Source: Leptotrichia sp. oral taxon 498 (lineage in GTDB: Bacteria > Fusobacteriota > Fusobacteriia > Fusobacteriales > Leptotrichiaceae). Taken from it: DNA of 64,000 bases. Below are positions 26,252 to 35,237 of the stretch, one piece after another. The notes beneath the pieces were generated by a model that saw nothing but the letters and a program-made list of their open reading frames with translations, searched no databases and had not been told where the DNA came from. Location of the stretch: NCBI RefSeq assembly GCF_002240055.1, contig NZ_CP016753.1, positions 1 through 64,000 of the forward strand. The letters run 5' to 3'. The number at the start of each line of letters is the position of its first letter. Position 1 is the stretch's first letter. The position numbers and the translations under genes are program-made.

Positions 26252-28888
26252 TTATAATTTTTCATTTACAAACTCAAATGCTTTATCAACAGCTTCTTTT
26301 ACAGCATTTCCATCTTTTCCACCAGCTTGTGCAAAATCAGGTCTTCCTCCACCGTTTCCACCAGCAACTTGAGCTGCAACTTTTACGATTTCTCCAGCTT
26401 TTACTTTTGAAATTAAGTCTTTTGTAACTCCGACTACGAAAATCGCTTTTCCACCATTATTTGTTCCCAAAATAATAATTCCAGATTGAAGTTTTTCTTT
26501 TCCTCTATCTACGATTTCTTTTAATTCATTTACATCTTTATTTTCAAATGCAGCTTTTAATACTTTTATTCCATTTATTTCATCTACATTTTCAAGTAAT
26601 TCATTGATTTCATATTTTACTAATTTAGTTTGTAATTGCTCATATTCTTTTACGATACTTTTAGCTTCTGCAATATATTTCTCTACAACATCAACCACAT
26701 TTTTTCCATCAGTCTTCAACATTCCAGCAACTTTTCTTAATTTTTCTTCAAGTTTATTAACATATTTCAAACTTGCATGTCCAGTTGTCGCTGTAATTCT
26801 ACGAGTTCCTGATGCGATTCCACTTTCAGATTCGATATTGAATAATCCGATTTCTCCAGTAGATTTAACGTGTGCACCTCCACAAAGTTCGATTGAATAT
26901 CCGTCAATTTCAACAACACGAACTACATCTCCATATTTATCAGAGAAAAGTGCCATCGCTCCTCTTTTTTTCGCATCTTCAATATTTTCAAAATCAATTT
27001 TAACTTTCAAGTTAGATAAAATAATGTCATTTACAGCTTTTTCGATTTTTTCAATCATTTCTGGCTCAATTGCTTCATAATGTGAAAAGTCAAATCTCAA
27101 TTTTTCATCGTCTACAAGCGAACCAGATTGCTCAACGTGAGTTCCTAAATTTTCTCTTAAAACTTTATGTAAAATATGTGTTGCAGTATGGTTTCTTTGG
27201 ATATCTTTTCTACGATCCGCATCAATTTTCATTTTTACTTCTGCGCCAACTGCTGGAGCAATTCCTTTTACAATCTCTACTTGATGAATAAACACATCAT
27301 GTTTTTTCACAACATTTACAACTTTTCCTTCAAATTCTCCAGAAGTGATAATTCCTGTATCTGCAACTTGTCCTCCTGATTCTGCATAAAATGGAGTTCT
27401 ATCAAAAATTACTTCATACCCTGAAATTCCTTCACTTTTAGCAATATGCAAAATTTTTCCTTTATCTTCAAATTTTTCATATCCTGTAAATTCAGTTTTT
27501 CCGTGTTCTTCAAAGAATTTATCAATAAAGTCATCTTTTATCATATCTGAAACTGTAACTCTGCTATTTTTTGATCTTTTTACTTGTTCTTCTAATTTTT
27601 GGTTAAATTCTTCTTCAGAAACTTCATATCCTTGATTTTCCAAAATTAATTCTGTCAATTCAAATGGAAGTCCAAATGTGTCGTATAATTTAAACGAAGC
27701 ATCTGCAGAAAGTTTTTTAGTTCCCTCTTTATCCATTTTTTCAATTTCTTCAGTTAGCATTTCGATTCCATTTTTCAATGTTAATGCAAATCTTTCTTGC
27801 TCAATTCTTAAAACTTTTTCAATATATTCTTGTTTTTCAACTAATTCTGGATAAGCCTCTTTCATATTTTCCACGACATAAGGCACTAATTTATACAAAA
27901 ACAGATCATCTTTTGTTATTTCTAAATTCTGCTTTGCAACAATTCCAGCACCAAATGCTCTTCTTATAATTTTTCTTAAAATATATCCACGACCTTCATT
28001 TGATGGCAAAACTCCATCCGCTATTAAAAACACCGATGCTCTTATATGATCTGCAATAACTTTTACCGTAATATCAAAATCTTCTTTTTTTATGTCCAAA
28101 ACTTTTTCAATTCCTCTTATTATTGGCATAAATATATCAGTTTCAAAGTTATTATCTTTATTTTGCACAACTGAAGCAATTCTTTCAAGTCCTGCTCCTG
28201 TATCAATATTTTTTTGCGGAAGTGGCACCAAACTTCCATCTTCAAGTCTATTCCACTCAGTAAACACAAGATTCCAGATTTCTAAAAATCTGTCTCCTTC
28301 ATCTCCCGGCTTGCAGTTAATCTCTTCGTTATTTTCCCCCATTCTTAGAGTATCGTAGTAAATTTCACTACACGGACCACAAGAACCAATAGGCCCTGCT
28401 GCCCACCAATTATCTTCTTCACCAAGCCGAACTATTCTCTCAGCTGGAACTCCAATATGTTTATTCCAAATTTCATACGCTTCGTCATCCGTCGTAAATA
28501 CTGATACATAAAGTCTTTCAGGATCTAATTTCAAAACTTTTGTTATGTATTCCCAAGACCATTCAATCGCTTCTTTCTTGAAATAATCCCCAAACGAGAA
28601 ATTTCCAAGCATTTCAAAAAAAGTGTGATGTCTAGGCGTTCTCCCAACATTCTCCAAATCATTTGTTCTTATACATTTTTGATAAGTTGTAATCCTTGGA
28701 AATGGCGCTTGTTTTTCTCCCAAGAAAAATGGTTTAAAAGGAACCATTCCTGCGACTGTCAAAAGCAAACTTTTGTCATCAGGTATCAGCGATGCACTTT
28801 CAAAGTGTTTATGCTCTTTAGTTTTAAAATAATCAATAAAACTTTTTCTTAATTCATTTCCTGTCATTTTTTCTATTTTCTCCTTCAT
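26252..28888 (-). CDS. alaS: alanyl-tRNA synthetase
   Basis: 878 residues, full length. It has the class II core (~1-450), an editing domain with the HxxxH motif in 'NHTATHILHKVL' and the later Cys/His in 'CGGAHVKSTGEIG', and a C-terminal DHHA1 domain with 'GGGRPDFAQAGG'. It charges tRNA-Ala and clears mischarged Ser or Gly. The ATG at 28888 follows AAGGAGAAAAT-type spacing. No T-box leader fits in the 50 bp upstream, so it probably depends on the lptB promoter. Confidence 0.97.
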   Translation of the reverse strand: MKEKIEKMTGNELRKSFIDYFKTKEHKHFESASLIPDDKSLLLTVAGMVPFKPFFLGEKQAPFPRITTYQKCIRTNDLENVGRTPRHHTFFEMLGNFSFGDYFKKEAIEWSWEYITKVLKLDPERLYVSVFTTDDEAYEIWNKHIGVPAERIVRLGEEDNWWAAGPIGSCGPCSEIYYDTLRMGENNEEINCKPGDEGDRFLEIWNLVFTEWNRLEDGSLVPLPQKNIDTGAGLERIASVVQNKDNNFETDIFMPIIRGIEKVLDIKKEDFDITVKVIADHIRASVFLIADGVLPSNEGRGYILRKIIRRAFGAGIVAKQNLEITKDDLFLYKLVPYVVENMKEAYPELVEKQEYIEKVLRIEQERFALTLKNGIEMLTEEIEKMDKEGTKKLSADASFKLYDTFGLPFELTELILENQGYEVSEEEFNQKLEEQVKRSKNSRVTVSDMIKDDFIDKFFEEHGKTEFTGYEKFEDKGKILHIAKSEGISGYEVIFDRTPFYAESGGQVADTGIITSGEFEGKVVNVVKKHDVFIHQVEIVKGIAPAVGAEVKMKIDADRRKDIQRNHTATHILHKVLRENLGTHVEQSGSLVDDEKLRFDFSHYEAIEPEMIEKIEKAVNDIILSNLKVKIDFENIEDAKKRGAMALFSDKYGDVVRVVEIDGYSIELCGGAHVKSTGEIGLFNIESESGIASGTRRITATTGHASLKYVNKLEEKLRKVAGMLKTDGKNVVDVVEKYIAEAKSIVKEYEQLQTKLVKYEINELLENVDEINGIKVLKAAFENKDVNELKEIVDRGKEKLQSGIIILGTNNGGKAIFVVGVTKDLISKVKAGEIVKVAAQVAGGNGGGRPDFAQAGGKDGNAVKEAVDKAFEFVNEKL

Positions 28889-28938
28889 TTTTAGAATTTT
28901 TTTCTCGTAAAAGCAACAACTTTTACATATTTTTCTAT

Positions 28939-29673
28939 TTAATCCAACTTGAATTTATCTCCCAAATAAATTCTTCTAGCAGTTTCATTAGCCGCAATTT
29001 GTTCACCTGTTCCAGAAATCAGGATTGTTCCTTCTGCCATTATATACGCTCTTTCCGTGATTCTAAGTGTTTCACGCACATTATGGTCAGTAATCAAAAC
29101 TCCAAGTCCCCGCTCCTTTAACTGAATTATTATGTTTTGAATGTCTTCCACAGCAATCGGGTCAACTCCCGCAAAAGGTTCATCAAGCAGTATAAAATCT
29201 GGATTTGTAGAAATTGTTCTGGCAATTTCCACTCTTCTTCTCTCCCCACCTGACAGTGCGTAACCTAAACTTTTCGCCACATGCGACAATTTAAATTCTT
29301 CAATAAGACTCTGCATTCTGTCAATTCTTTCTTTCTTTCTCACTTTCCGCATTTCCAAAACCGAAATTATATTTTCTTCAACCGTCAAATTTCTAAAGAC
29401 TGAAGCTTCTTGCGGCAAATACCCAAGCCCAAGCCTTGCTCTCTTATACATTGGAAAATTTGTAATTTCTTGTCCATTGTACATGACACGACCATAATTT
29501 GGTCTAACAATTCCCGTAATCATATAAAACGTCGTCGTCTTTCCAGCACCATTTGGACCAAGTAGTCCCACAACTTCACCTTTTTCCATTGCAAGGCTGA
29601 CATTTTTAACAACTTCTCTCTTTTTATATATTTTTTTTAAACTATCAGCTTCTATACTGATTTTTCTGGCCAT
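28939..29673 (-). CDS. lptB: LPS export ABC transporter ATP-binding protein
   Basis: 244 residues from the ATG at 29673, right after GAGAGGAGA; the longer start at 29700 is rejected. Walker A is 'GPNGAGKTT', signature 'LSGGERRR', Walker B '[13 protein letters not shown]', and H-loop '[11 protein letters not shown]'. The phrase '[21 protein letters not shown]' is typical of LptB rather than of generic ABC ATPases. It powers LptF/LptG, whose genes lie eight places downstream in the same run. It is the first gene of the operon. Confidence 0.95.
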   Translation of the reverse strand: MARKISIEADSLKKIYKKREVVKNVSLAMEKGEVVGLLGPNGAGKTTTFYMITGIVRPNYGRVMYNGQEITNFPMYKRARLGLGYLPQEASVFRNLTVEENIISVLEMRKVRKKERIDRMQSLIEEFKLSHVAKSLGYALSGGERRRVEIARTISTNPDFILLDEPFAGVDPIAVEDIQNIIIQLKERGLGVLITDHNVRETLRITERAYIMAEGTILISGTGEQIAANETARRIYLGDKFKLD

Positions 29674-29712
29674 TTTTTTCTCCTCTCTAAAAACTGGCAT
29701 TTATAAAAGTCG

Positions 29713-29740
29713 AAAAAGCCAGAAGTTTTCAGCACTTTTT
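29713..29740 (-). terminator. weak terminator-like hairpin upstream of lptB
   Basis: On the minus strand AAAAAGT...GCTTTTT forms about 7 bp with a 14-base loop, 63 bp past the stop of the tandem-barrel protein gene. Short GC content and loop size make it uncertain. Confidence 0.35.
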
Positions 29741-29802
29741 CAACATATATTTAATGTTTTTTTACATATCTGGGATACTTTTAGAAATCAAATAAACATA
29801 AT

Positions 29803-31512
29803 TTATAGCCTATTAGGTGTCAGATTACTAATCATATCTATAGCATCCTTTTCAGATATAGTTTTATTACTTTCTCCTTTTATTTTATCCTCAGAATATT
29901 TTACGTTTTTTACATTATTGTTTCCTTTCAGATTACTAATTATATCTATTCTATCTTCCTCAGGTATATCATAACTATAGGTTGTTGCTTTGTCTTCTTT
30001 TATTATTTCATCTTCAAAATGTTTTTTATTTTTTGCAGCACTACTTCTAGAAGTTAAAATACTGTCATTTTTTCCTTTTAAATTATCAGCTATGTTTATT
30101 CTGTCTTCTTCAGGCACACTGTTATAGGTATACGCTGCTGTTTTTACTTCTTTTATTTTTGGCTTATTCTTGATGCTTCCCAGTCTGTATCCTAATCTTA
30201 TGCCGAATGTATCAATTTTACTTTTAACTTTTATGGGATTAATTGTGTCTTTTGGCTGATATTTAAAATTTGCTCTTTCATAAAGAGCTTCTAGGGAAAT
30301 TGGACCTAACTCCGTACCTAATCCTCCTGCATAATAAAGTCCACCATGAAGATCCTTTTTATTAAAATTTTCTTCCTTTATCTCACCATATACATATCCT
30401 ACTCGTCCAACAGCGTAAAGCAGATTGTTTCCCTTATTATTTACCAAATTAATTTTTGTTGTAGCATAAGCAGGATAAGTTCTTAAAACGTGCTTTTGCT
30501 CTTTATCGTTAAAAAAAGGAGAAATATCAAGGAATCTTTGCTCTACCCCCAATCCTAGTTCAACAGCTCCCTGATTGTCAAATAAGTATTCCAAACCGAC
30601 AACAGGCATTCCTTTAACATCAAAATCAGATTTTGCAGACTGCCATTTATTATTTTTCATACCTGTTCCCAAGAATTGCTTTGGATGAACATTGTATCTA
30701 TCCTTGAAATTATATCCTGCATTTAATCTAAGTTCCCCGCCATTCCACTTTCTTTTCATAATTTTGTCTGTAGTGTACTGCATATCTCCTGTTTTAGCAA
30801 AAATATCTGTTCTGAAAGGATCAAAAGGTACAACATCATTTTTTTTCTTTGGTAAATTTTTTATATTTCCAATACTGTATCCTATTCTTACACCGACTGT
30901 ATTTATATTATCTTTGGTCTTTTTAAAATTATTTAGGGTACTTATGTTATTTCTGTTTATATTACCTAAATTTACTTTATCGTATCGTAAATTTGATCTT
31001 TCATATAAAGCTTCTACGGAAATTGGTCCAACTTGAGTACCTAAACCACCTGCATAATAAAGTCCACCACGAAAATTTTTATCTTTTAAATCTTCTTTAT
31101 TATCTTTTCCAGCTTTGGCATAAGCATATCCCCCTCTTCCAATAAGATAGAGTAAGTCATTTCCAGCTTTAGAAGTTATTAAATTATATTTACCTGTCAG
31201 ATACATCGGTGTTATTTCGTACATTCTCATTTCATTTTTATCTTTTAAGGCTGAAGATTTTACAGAAAATTTATGTTCCGCACCGATTCCCAATTCGAGT
31301 CTTCCCTGATTATCGAATAGCCACTCAATTCCCGCAACGGGTCCATTTTTAAATTTATAATCATAATTGGTGTTAGAAAGTCCTTTTTGATGTTTGGTTA
31401 AATCATTTTTATACGCTCTATCAAAATCCCAACCCCCATTTATTTTAACTTCCTGAGCCATTTCCGTAACTGTTGATAGCATCATTGCGCTTAAAATATG
31501 TAATTTTTTCAT
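29803..31512 (-). CDS. outer-membrane protein with two tandem beta-barrel domains and C-terminal repeats
   Basis: 569 residues with a signal peptide (first ~18). Residues ~20-225 and ~255-465 are two homologous barrel domains; both contain 'GxEWLFDNQG.xELG.G.E..F', 'GGLYYAGGLGT..GPIS.EALYER' and end with 'xGxRxGYxxGxIK'. Glycine and alternating aromatic residues fit outer-membrane strands. After residue ~470 there are three copies of the motif E(E/K)D(R/A)I(N/D)xxxNLxxN. I know no named family for the whole protein. The start follows AAGGAG. It could be an OmpA-like structural or adhesion protein. Confidence 0.75.
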   Translation of the reverse strand: MKKLHILSAMMLSTVTEMAQEVKINGGWDFDRAYKNDLTKHQKGLSNTNYDYKFKNGPVAGIEWLFDNQGRLELGIGAEHKFSVKSSALKDKNEMRMYEITPMYLTGKYNLITSKAGNDLLYLIGRGGYAYAKAGKDNKEDLKDKNFRGGLYYAGGLGTQVGPISVEALYERSNLRYDKVNLGNINRNNISTLNNFKKTKDNINTVGVRIGYSIGNIKNLPKKKNDVVPFDPFRTDIFAKTGDMQYTTDKIMKRKWNGGELRLNAGYNFKDRYNVHPKQFLGTGMKNNKWQSAKSDFDVKGMPVVGLEYLFDNQGAVELGLGVEQRFLDISPFFNDKEQKHVLRTYPAYATTKINLVNNKGNNLLYAVGRVGYVYGEIKEENFNKKDLHGGLYYAGGLGTELGPISLEALYERANFKYQPKDTINPIKVKSKIDTFGIRLGYRLGSIKNKPKIKEVKTAAYTYNSVPEEDRINIADNLKGKNDSILTSRSSAAKNKKHFEDEIIKEDKATTYSYDIPEEDRIDIISNLKGNNNVKNVKYSEDKIKGESNKTISEKDAIDMISNLTPNRL

Positions 31513-32046
31513 ATTTTTCGTTCTCCTTTATTTTGCACATGCCTTTTTTATGATTTCACACCAAAAATCTATAAAAAAATTATAAAAAATATTATATAAT
31601 GTTATATTTTGACTGAAATTATCTTTTCTAACAAATACATTTTACTAAATTTCTTAGAAATTTTCAAGAAAAAAATATTAATTTCAATTACCTTTAATAC
31701 ATTAAGTTCTCTCTAAAGAACTCCTCGTATTTGGAAATAATTCAAAAAATTTTTAAAAATTCAAATATTCTTTTTTTATTTTCTAAATATATTAATATTT
31801 AATCAGTTTACATTTTCTAAATTCTTAAAAATAAATTTTTTTCTAATAAATAAAAAGGAAACTGTTTCACAAAATAATTCTTGTGAGACAGCCCCTTTTT
31901 TTATCCAAAACTAAATTTTCTAGTTTGAAAAAAATTTCAACTTATATTGACCGTAGTTTTTCACTATCTTTGCATGTATTCAAAATAGTTTTAGTACCAC
32001 TCTCTTATCACCGTACCAAGACTTTATTATTCTATTCTTTGAATCA
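31513..32046. other. long AT-rich intergenic region with hairpins
   Basis: About 530 bp without a credible gene. It holds the presumed promoter of the tandem-barrel gene, a palindrome AAATTTCT-T-AGAAATTT near 31646, a hairpin AGTTCT...AGAACT near 31704, and a strong terminator at 31862-31902. A 62-codon plus-strand frame (31883-32071) runs through the terminator and has no ribosome site. The part from 31860 to 32046 may be remnant insertion-sequence DNA, but no transposase motif is readable. Confidence 0.4.
31862..31902. terminator. strong terminator after the glycoside hydrolase gene
   Basis: CTGTTTCACAA / TTGTGAGACAG form an 11-bp stem with one wobble pair and an 8-base loop. Seven T follow on the plus side and a T-rich stretch on the minus side. 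It lies ~145 bp past the stop of the 32047-35139 gene. Confidence 0.75.
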
Positions 32047-35000
32047 CTATTTCTGGTACAAACGCACATAATCAATCTCTGTAGTTTGAACTGGGAACGG
32101 AGAATGCTCAGAAGGTGGATTCAATGCCGGTTCCCATTCCACGTAGTCATTAATAATAAAATGCCATCTATCATTCTCAAATCCTTGTTTAACTAAAGCA
32201 GAAGGAATATTCAGCTTGCTAAAGTCTTCATCTGGCATGGTAGAAAGATAATTGCCATATTGGTCATACCTAGTATTATCAACTACACTGATACGTTGAG
32301 CATCCTTAATACGGTAATGAACCACAGGAATCAACCTTCCATCCATATAATAACGTACTTTTGTTCCATCAAACTCAATTGCCCAAACGTGCCATTCATG
32401 TGTCAGTGACGTAGTATGTCCACCAACAATATTTTCCAAACGGTGTGTAAAGCCACGCGGTGTCCATTCATGATTGACTTGGCTGTAATAACAGCTGATA
32501 TTAGTTGCAGGCCACGCATAACTAGGAGTACTTGAAAACCATTCCAAAATTAATAATGAACCATAAGGAGCATTTCCACCAGGAACTTTGCAGGCAGGTG
32601 TATCCACATCATTTCGCTGTTTCTGCATCCAAAGGGCCGTACGCATTCCTTGCAAGTGATTCCAATTCATTTTAGCTCGTATTTCTGCTCGGAACGGTTT
32701 AGAGGCATCTACAATATTGCCAGATTCTAGTCTACCACTTGAATACTGAGTAACTTTACCTGCAGGGCATACACCTGTAGTTGCATTTGCATCAGTTAAA
32801 GGATCGCCTTTTCTGTTAACACAATGACGTCGTGTAGTAAGTATTGCGTGATCACCATCTAAACTGATGCTGCTTGGCAAATAAGTCAAATGGCTACCCA
32901 AATGATTGATAATTCTTTTACTTACCCAGTCAGAAGGAATATTTCTGTCTTTAAATTCCCAACATTTTACACTCTTCCATTGTCCCGAAGCATCAGTTGC
33001 ACTATCACATCCATTTGTAAGTGGAGCTGGAGTAGGTGCTGGTGCCGGATGATTATTATTAATGAATCTTCGGATTACATCTACTGCTTTTTTTTCAGTG
33101 CCATCTGATTTCCAAATTCCAAAATAATTTTCAGGATCTGCTGCATCCAGTATATCAGGACGTCCATTATGATCAGTATCAATGTTCGCATCAGGAACGC
33201 CATCTCCATTTGTATCAATATTTACGTCAAGCCATCCATCGCCATTACTGTCCCTATCTAATATTCCCGAAGTAATGTAAGGCTTTCTGTCTTTTGCCTG
33301 ATAAAAAATAAGAGGCCCATATATATTTGATTTTTGATATTGATCTAAAATTTTACTTATCACATTAGCTTGTTTTGTTTCTTCAACACCTGGATAAGCA
33401 GCATCTATTCCCACTTCTGTTATCCATATTTTTTTATTTCCATCACCGTGTTCTGACATTATCTGATATAATGTTTTTTCTCCTCCTCCAGGTGCTACAA
33501 TGTCGCCTATCATGTTTGCCCAGCCATTATCTCGAAAAGTTCTGGCATAAATTCCGTAAGGATGGTGCGATAAACCATCGAAATAGCCTTTTGCCCCAGC
33601 TCTGTACATTCTTTCTAAAAATTCCATAGGTCCAACATATCCTGTTGAACTATTGCTGTTTCCTACCGTCATTCCACCTGCCATAACATTTACATCATTA
33701 TGAGCATCATGTGCTGCTGTATACGCTATTTTTAGTAAATCAGTATAATGTTCAGGATTCGGTCTAGGATTTTGAATCGTATCGTGCCAAAATTCTGGAT
33801 TCCCTGGTTCATTCCAAAATTCATAGTCAATTACTCCCTGTGAAGCGTATCTTTTTACCAATGCAGTTACAAAATTTGAAAAATCGTTATCATACTGCTG
33901 AAGTGGCGCAAATGATGCTACCCAGATTTTTCTTGCATTTAACGCATTTTTTTCAGCAGCTGAAAGTTTGTCTGCTCCTGTTGCCCATTCGGGAGCACCG
34001 CTTATTTGCATTAAGACTTTCAAGTTATATTTTTTGGCAAGAGCAACAGCATCATCTATATCCTGCCAGTCGTATCTTCCATTTTTTGAAGACTGGATTC
34101 TATGCCACGAAGCTGTAATTCTTACCCACTGAAATCCTACTCCTGCTATTTTGGAATAAGAGTCTTCGGCTTCTCTAAGATTACTTCTCCAAAATGGATT
34201 GACAGGCTGTATTCCAATTCCCTTCACATTATGAATTTTTGTATCATCTTTTTTTTGTTTTTTAGGATTAGAATTATCATCTTTGCCATCATCATTTCTA
34301 CCGTTTTGATGTCCAGGGTTTCCATCTTTGCCACCACCTTTGTGATGCCCGATTCCACCAGCAATCGCTCCGACAGCAGAAGCTCCTGCCACTCCGCCAA
34401 TAATAGGCCCTACAGGAACTTTTCCTCCTATGTTGCCTCCTAATGATCCTATATTTACTTTTGGCTGCGCGATATTGCCAATAATATTGCTGTTTTTTTC
34501 TGTTGTATCTGTACAGTTTAATATTACTGCATCATAATTTTCTAAATTATCTGAAAAAACTTCATTTCCATCAATAACTTTAACTATATTTGAACATTTT
34601 AATGTGATTTCAGTTGTATTTACTGTTCCACTATTTATCGTTGTTTCCTTTTTTAGAAGATTTTCAGATATACCTGAACACTTTAAAACTATGTTATTTG
34701 TTACTGTATTTGAACATTTCAATTGTACCGCATTGGCACTTTCAATTTGAGATAATTCATCTATTTTAATTATTCTAACTATATTTGAACATTTTAAAAG
34801 CTTTTCAGCTGTATTTACATCTTTTGTCAGTTCATCTTCCGTGCTTTCACTTGTATTTAAACATTTCAGCAATATATTTTGAGAACTTATTTTATTTGTT
34901 CCAATAATATTTTCACTGCCAGTTTCAGAATTTATACATTTTAAAAATATATTATTGCCGTTATTTTCAGTTATTCCAGTTCCTTGTGCATTTTCCCCCG

Positions 35001-35139
35001 CCATATTTGAACATTTTAACAATATATCATTATTTGATTTTATTTCACTTACTGAAAAAGACACATTGCCTGTATTTTCAGCCATTATCGAAAAACTCAT
35101 AAAAATTAAGAGTAACCCCCTAACTATAAATTTTACCAT
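32047..35139 (-). CDS. large exported glycoside hydrolase: Cys-repeat region + GH39-like (PslG-type) + GH16-like domain
   Basis: 1030 residues. A signal peptide (1-20) is followed by eight LKC-type repeats (39-210), a Gly-rich segment (~230-265) and a charged low-complexity linker. A clan-A barrel follows (~305-620) with the acid/base Glu444 in 'FWNEPGNPEFW' and nucleophile Glu575 in 'IWITEVG', resembling GH39/PslG enzymes. Next come EF-hand or thrombospondin-3-like Ca sites ('DSNGDG', 'DTNGDG', 'DTDHNG', 628-660) and a Pro/Ala linker. The C-terminal GH16-like jellyroll (~720-1030) shows 'YSSGRLESGNI', 'WAIEFDGTKVRYYMDG' and 'EIDYVRLYQ', but the usual ExDxxE is SLLILE (861-866). It probably cuts or binds an exopolysaccharide at the cell surface. 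Confidence 0.85.
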   Translation of the reverse strand: MVKFIVRGLLLIFMSFSIMAENTGNVSFSVSEIKSNNDILLKCSNMAGENAQGTGITENNGNNIFLKCINSETGSENIIGTNKISSQNILLKCLNTSESTEDELTKDVNTAEKLLKCSNIVRIIKIDELSQIESANAVQLKCSNTVTNNIVLKCSGISENLLKKETTINSGTVNTTEITLKCSNIVKVIDGNEVFSDNLENYDAVILNCTDTTEKNSNIIGNIAQPKVNIGSLGGNIGGKVPVGPIIGGVAGASAVGAIAGGIGHHKGGGKDGNPGHQNGRNDDGKDDNSNPKKQKKDDTKIHNVKGIGIQPVNPFWRSNLREAEDSYSKIAGVGFQWVRITASWHRIQSSKNGRYDWQDIDDAVALAKKYNLKVLMQISGAPEWATGADKLSAAEKNALNARKIWVASFAPLQQYDNDFSNFVTALVKRYASQGVIDYEFWNEPGNPEFWHDTIQNPRPNPEHYTDLLKIAYTAAHDAHNDVNVMAGGMTVGNSNSSTGYVGPMEFLERMYRAGAKGYFDGLSHHPYGIYARTFRDNGWANMIGDIVAPGGGEKTLYQIMSEHGDGNKKIWITEVGIDAAYPGVEETKQANVISKILDQYQKSNIYGPLIFYQAKDRKPYITSGILDRDSNGDGWLDVNIDTNGDGVPDANIDTDHNGRPDILDAADPENYFGIWKSDGTEKKAVDVIRRFINNNHPAPAPTPAPLTNGCDSATDASGQWKSVKCWEFKDRNIPSDWVSKRIINHLGSHLTYLPSSISLDGDHAILTTRRHCVNRKGDPLTDANATTGVCPAGKVTQYSSGRLESGNIVDASKPFRAEIRAKMNWNHLQGMRTALWMQKQRNDVDTPACKVPGGNAPYGSLLILEWFSSTPSYAWPATNISCYYSQVNHEWTPRGFTHRLENIVGGHTTSLTHEWHVWAIEFDGTKVRYYMDGRLIPVVHYRIKDAQRISVVDNTRYDQYGNYLSTMPDEDFSKLNIPSALVKQGFENDRWHFIINDYVEWEPALNPPSEHSPFPVQTTEIDYVRLYQK
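34510..35025 (-). repeat. eight LKC(S/L)N-type cysteine repeats, ~25-residue period
   Basis: Within the glycoside hydrolase N-terminus the core (I/V)xLKC(S/I/L)N recurs with Cys at residues 43, 68, 93, 117, 142, 154, 182 and 209. Five of the seven spacings are 24-28; one is 12 and one 28 around a short extra unit. Each core is followed by a polar Thr/Asn/Glu-rich segment. I do not recognise the repeat. The regular cysteines could form disulfides, a covalent ladder or attachment sites. Confidence 0.75.
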
Positions 35140-35237
35140 TTTGTATCTCCCTTTTCTAATTAACGTTTCAACTTTATCTTTTGTGTTTTTATAAATTTTA
35201 ACGTATTATAAAAAACTATTTTTTTGAATGAATCAAA

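Noticed and set aside
26604-27080. 158-codon plus-strand frame
   Set aside because: Antisense to the well-conserved alaS gene; composition (Ser/Thr/Phe-rich) is that of a shadow frame.
28889-28938. T-box leader for alaS
   Set aside because: Only 50 bp separate lptB-side sequence from alaS; there is no room for specifier and antiterminator stems.
31883-32071. Small plus-strand frame in the long intergenic region
   Set aside because: It begins inside a terminator hairpin, overlaps the hydrolase 3' end, and has no ribosome site or recognisable motif.
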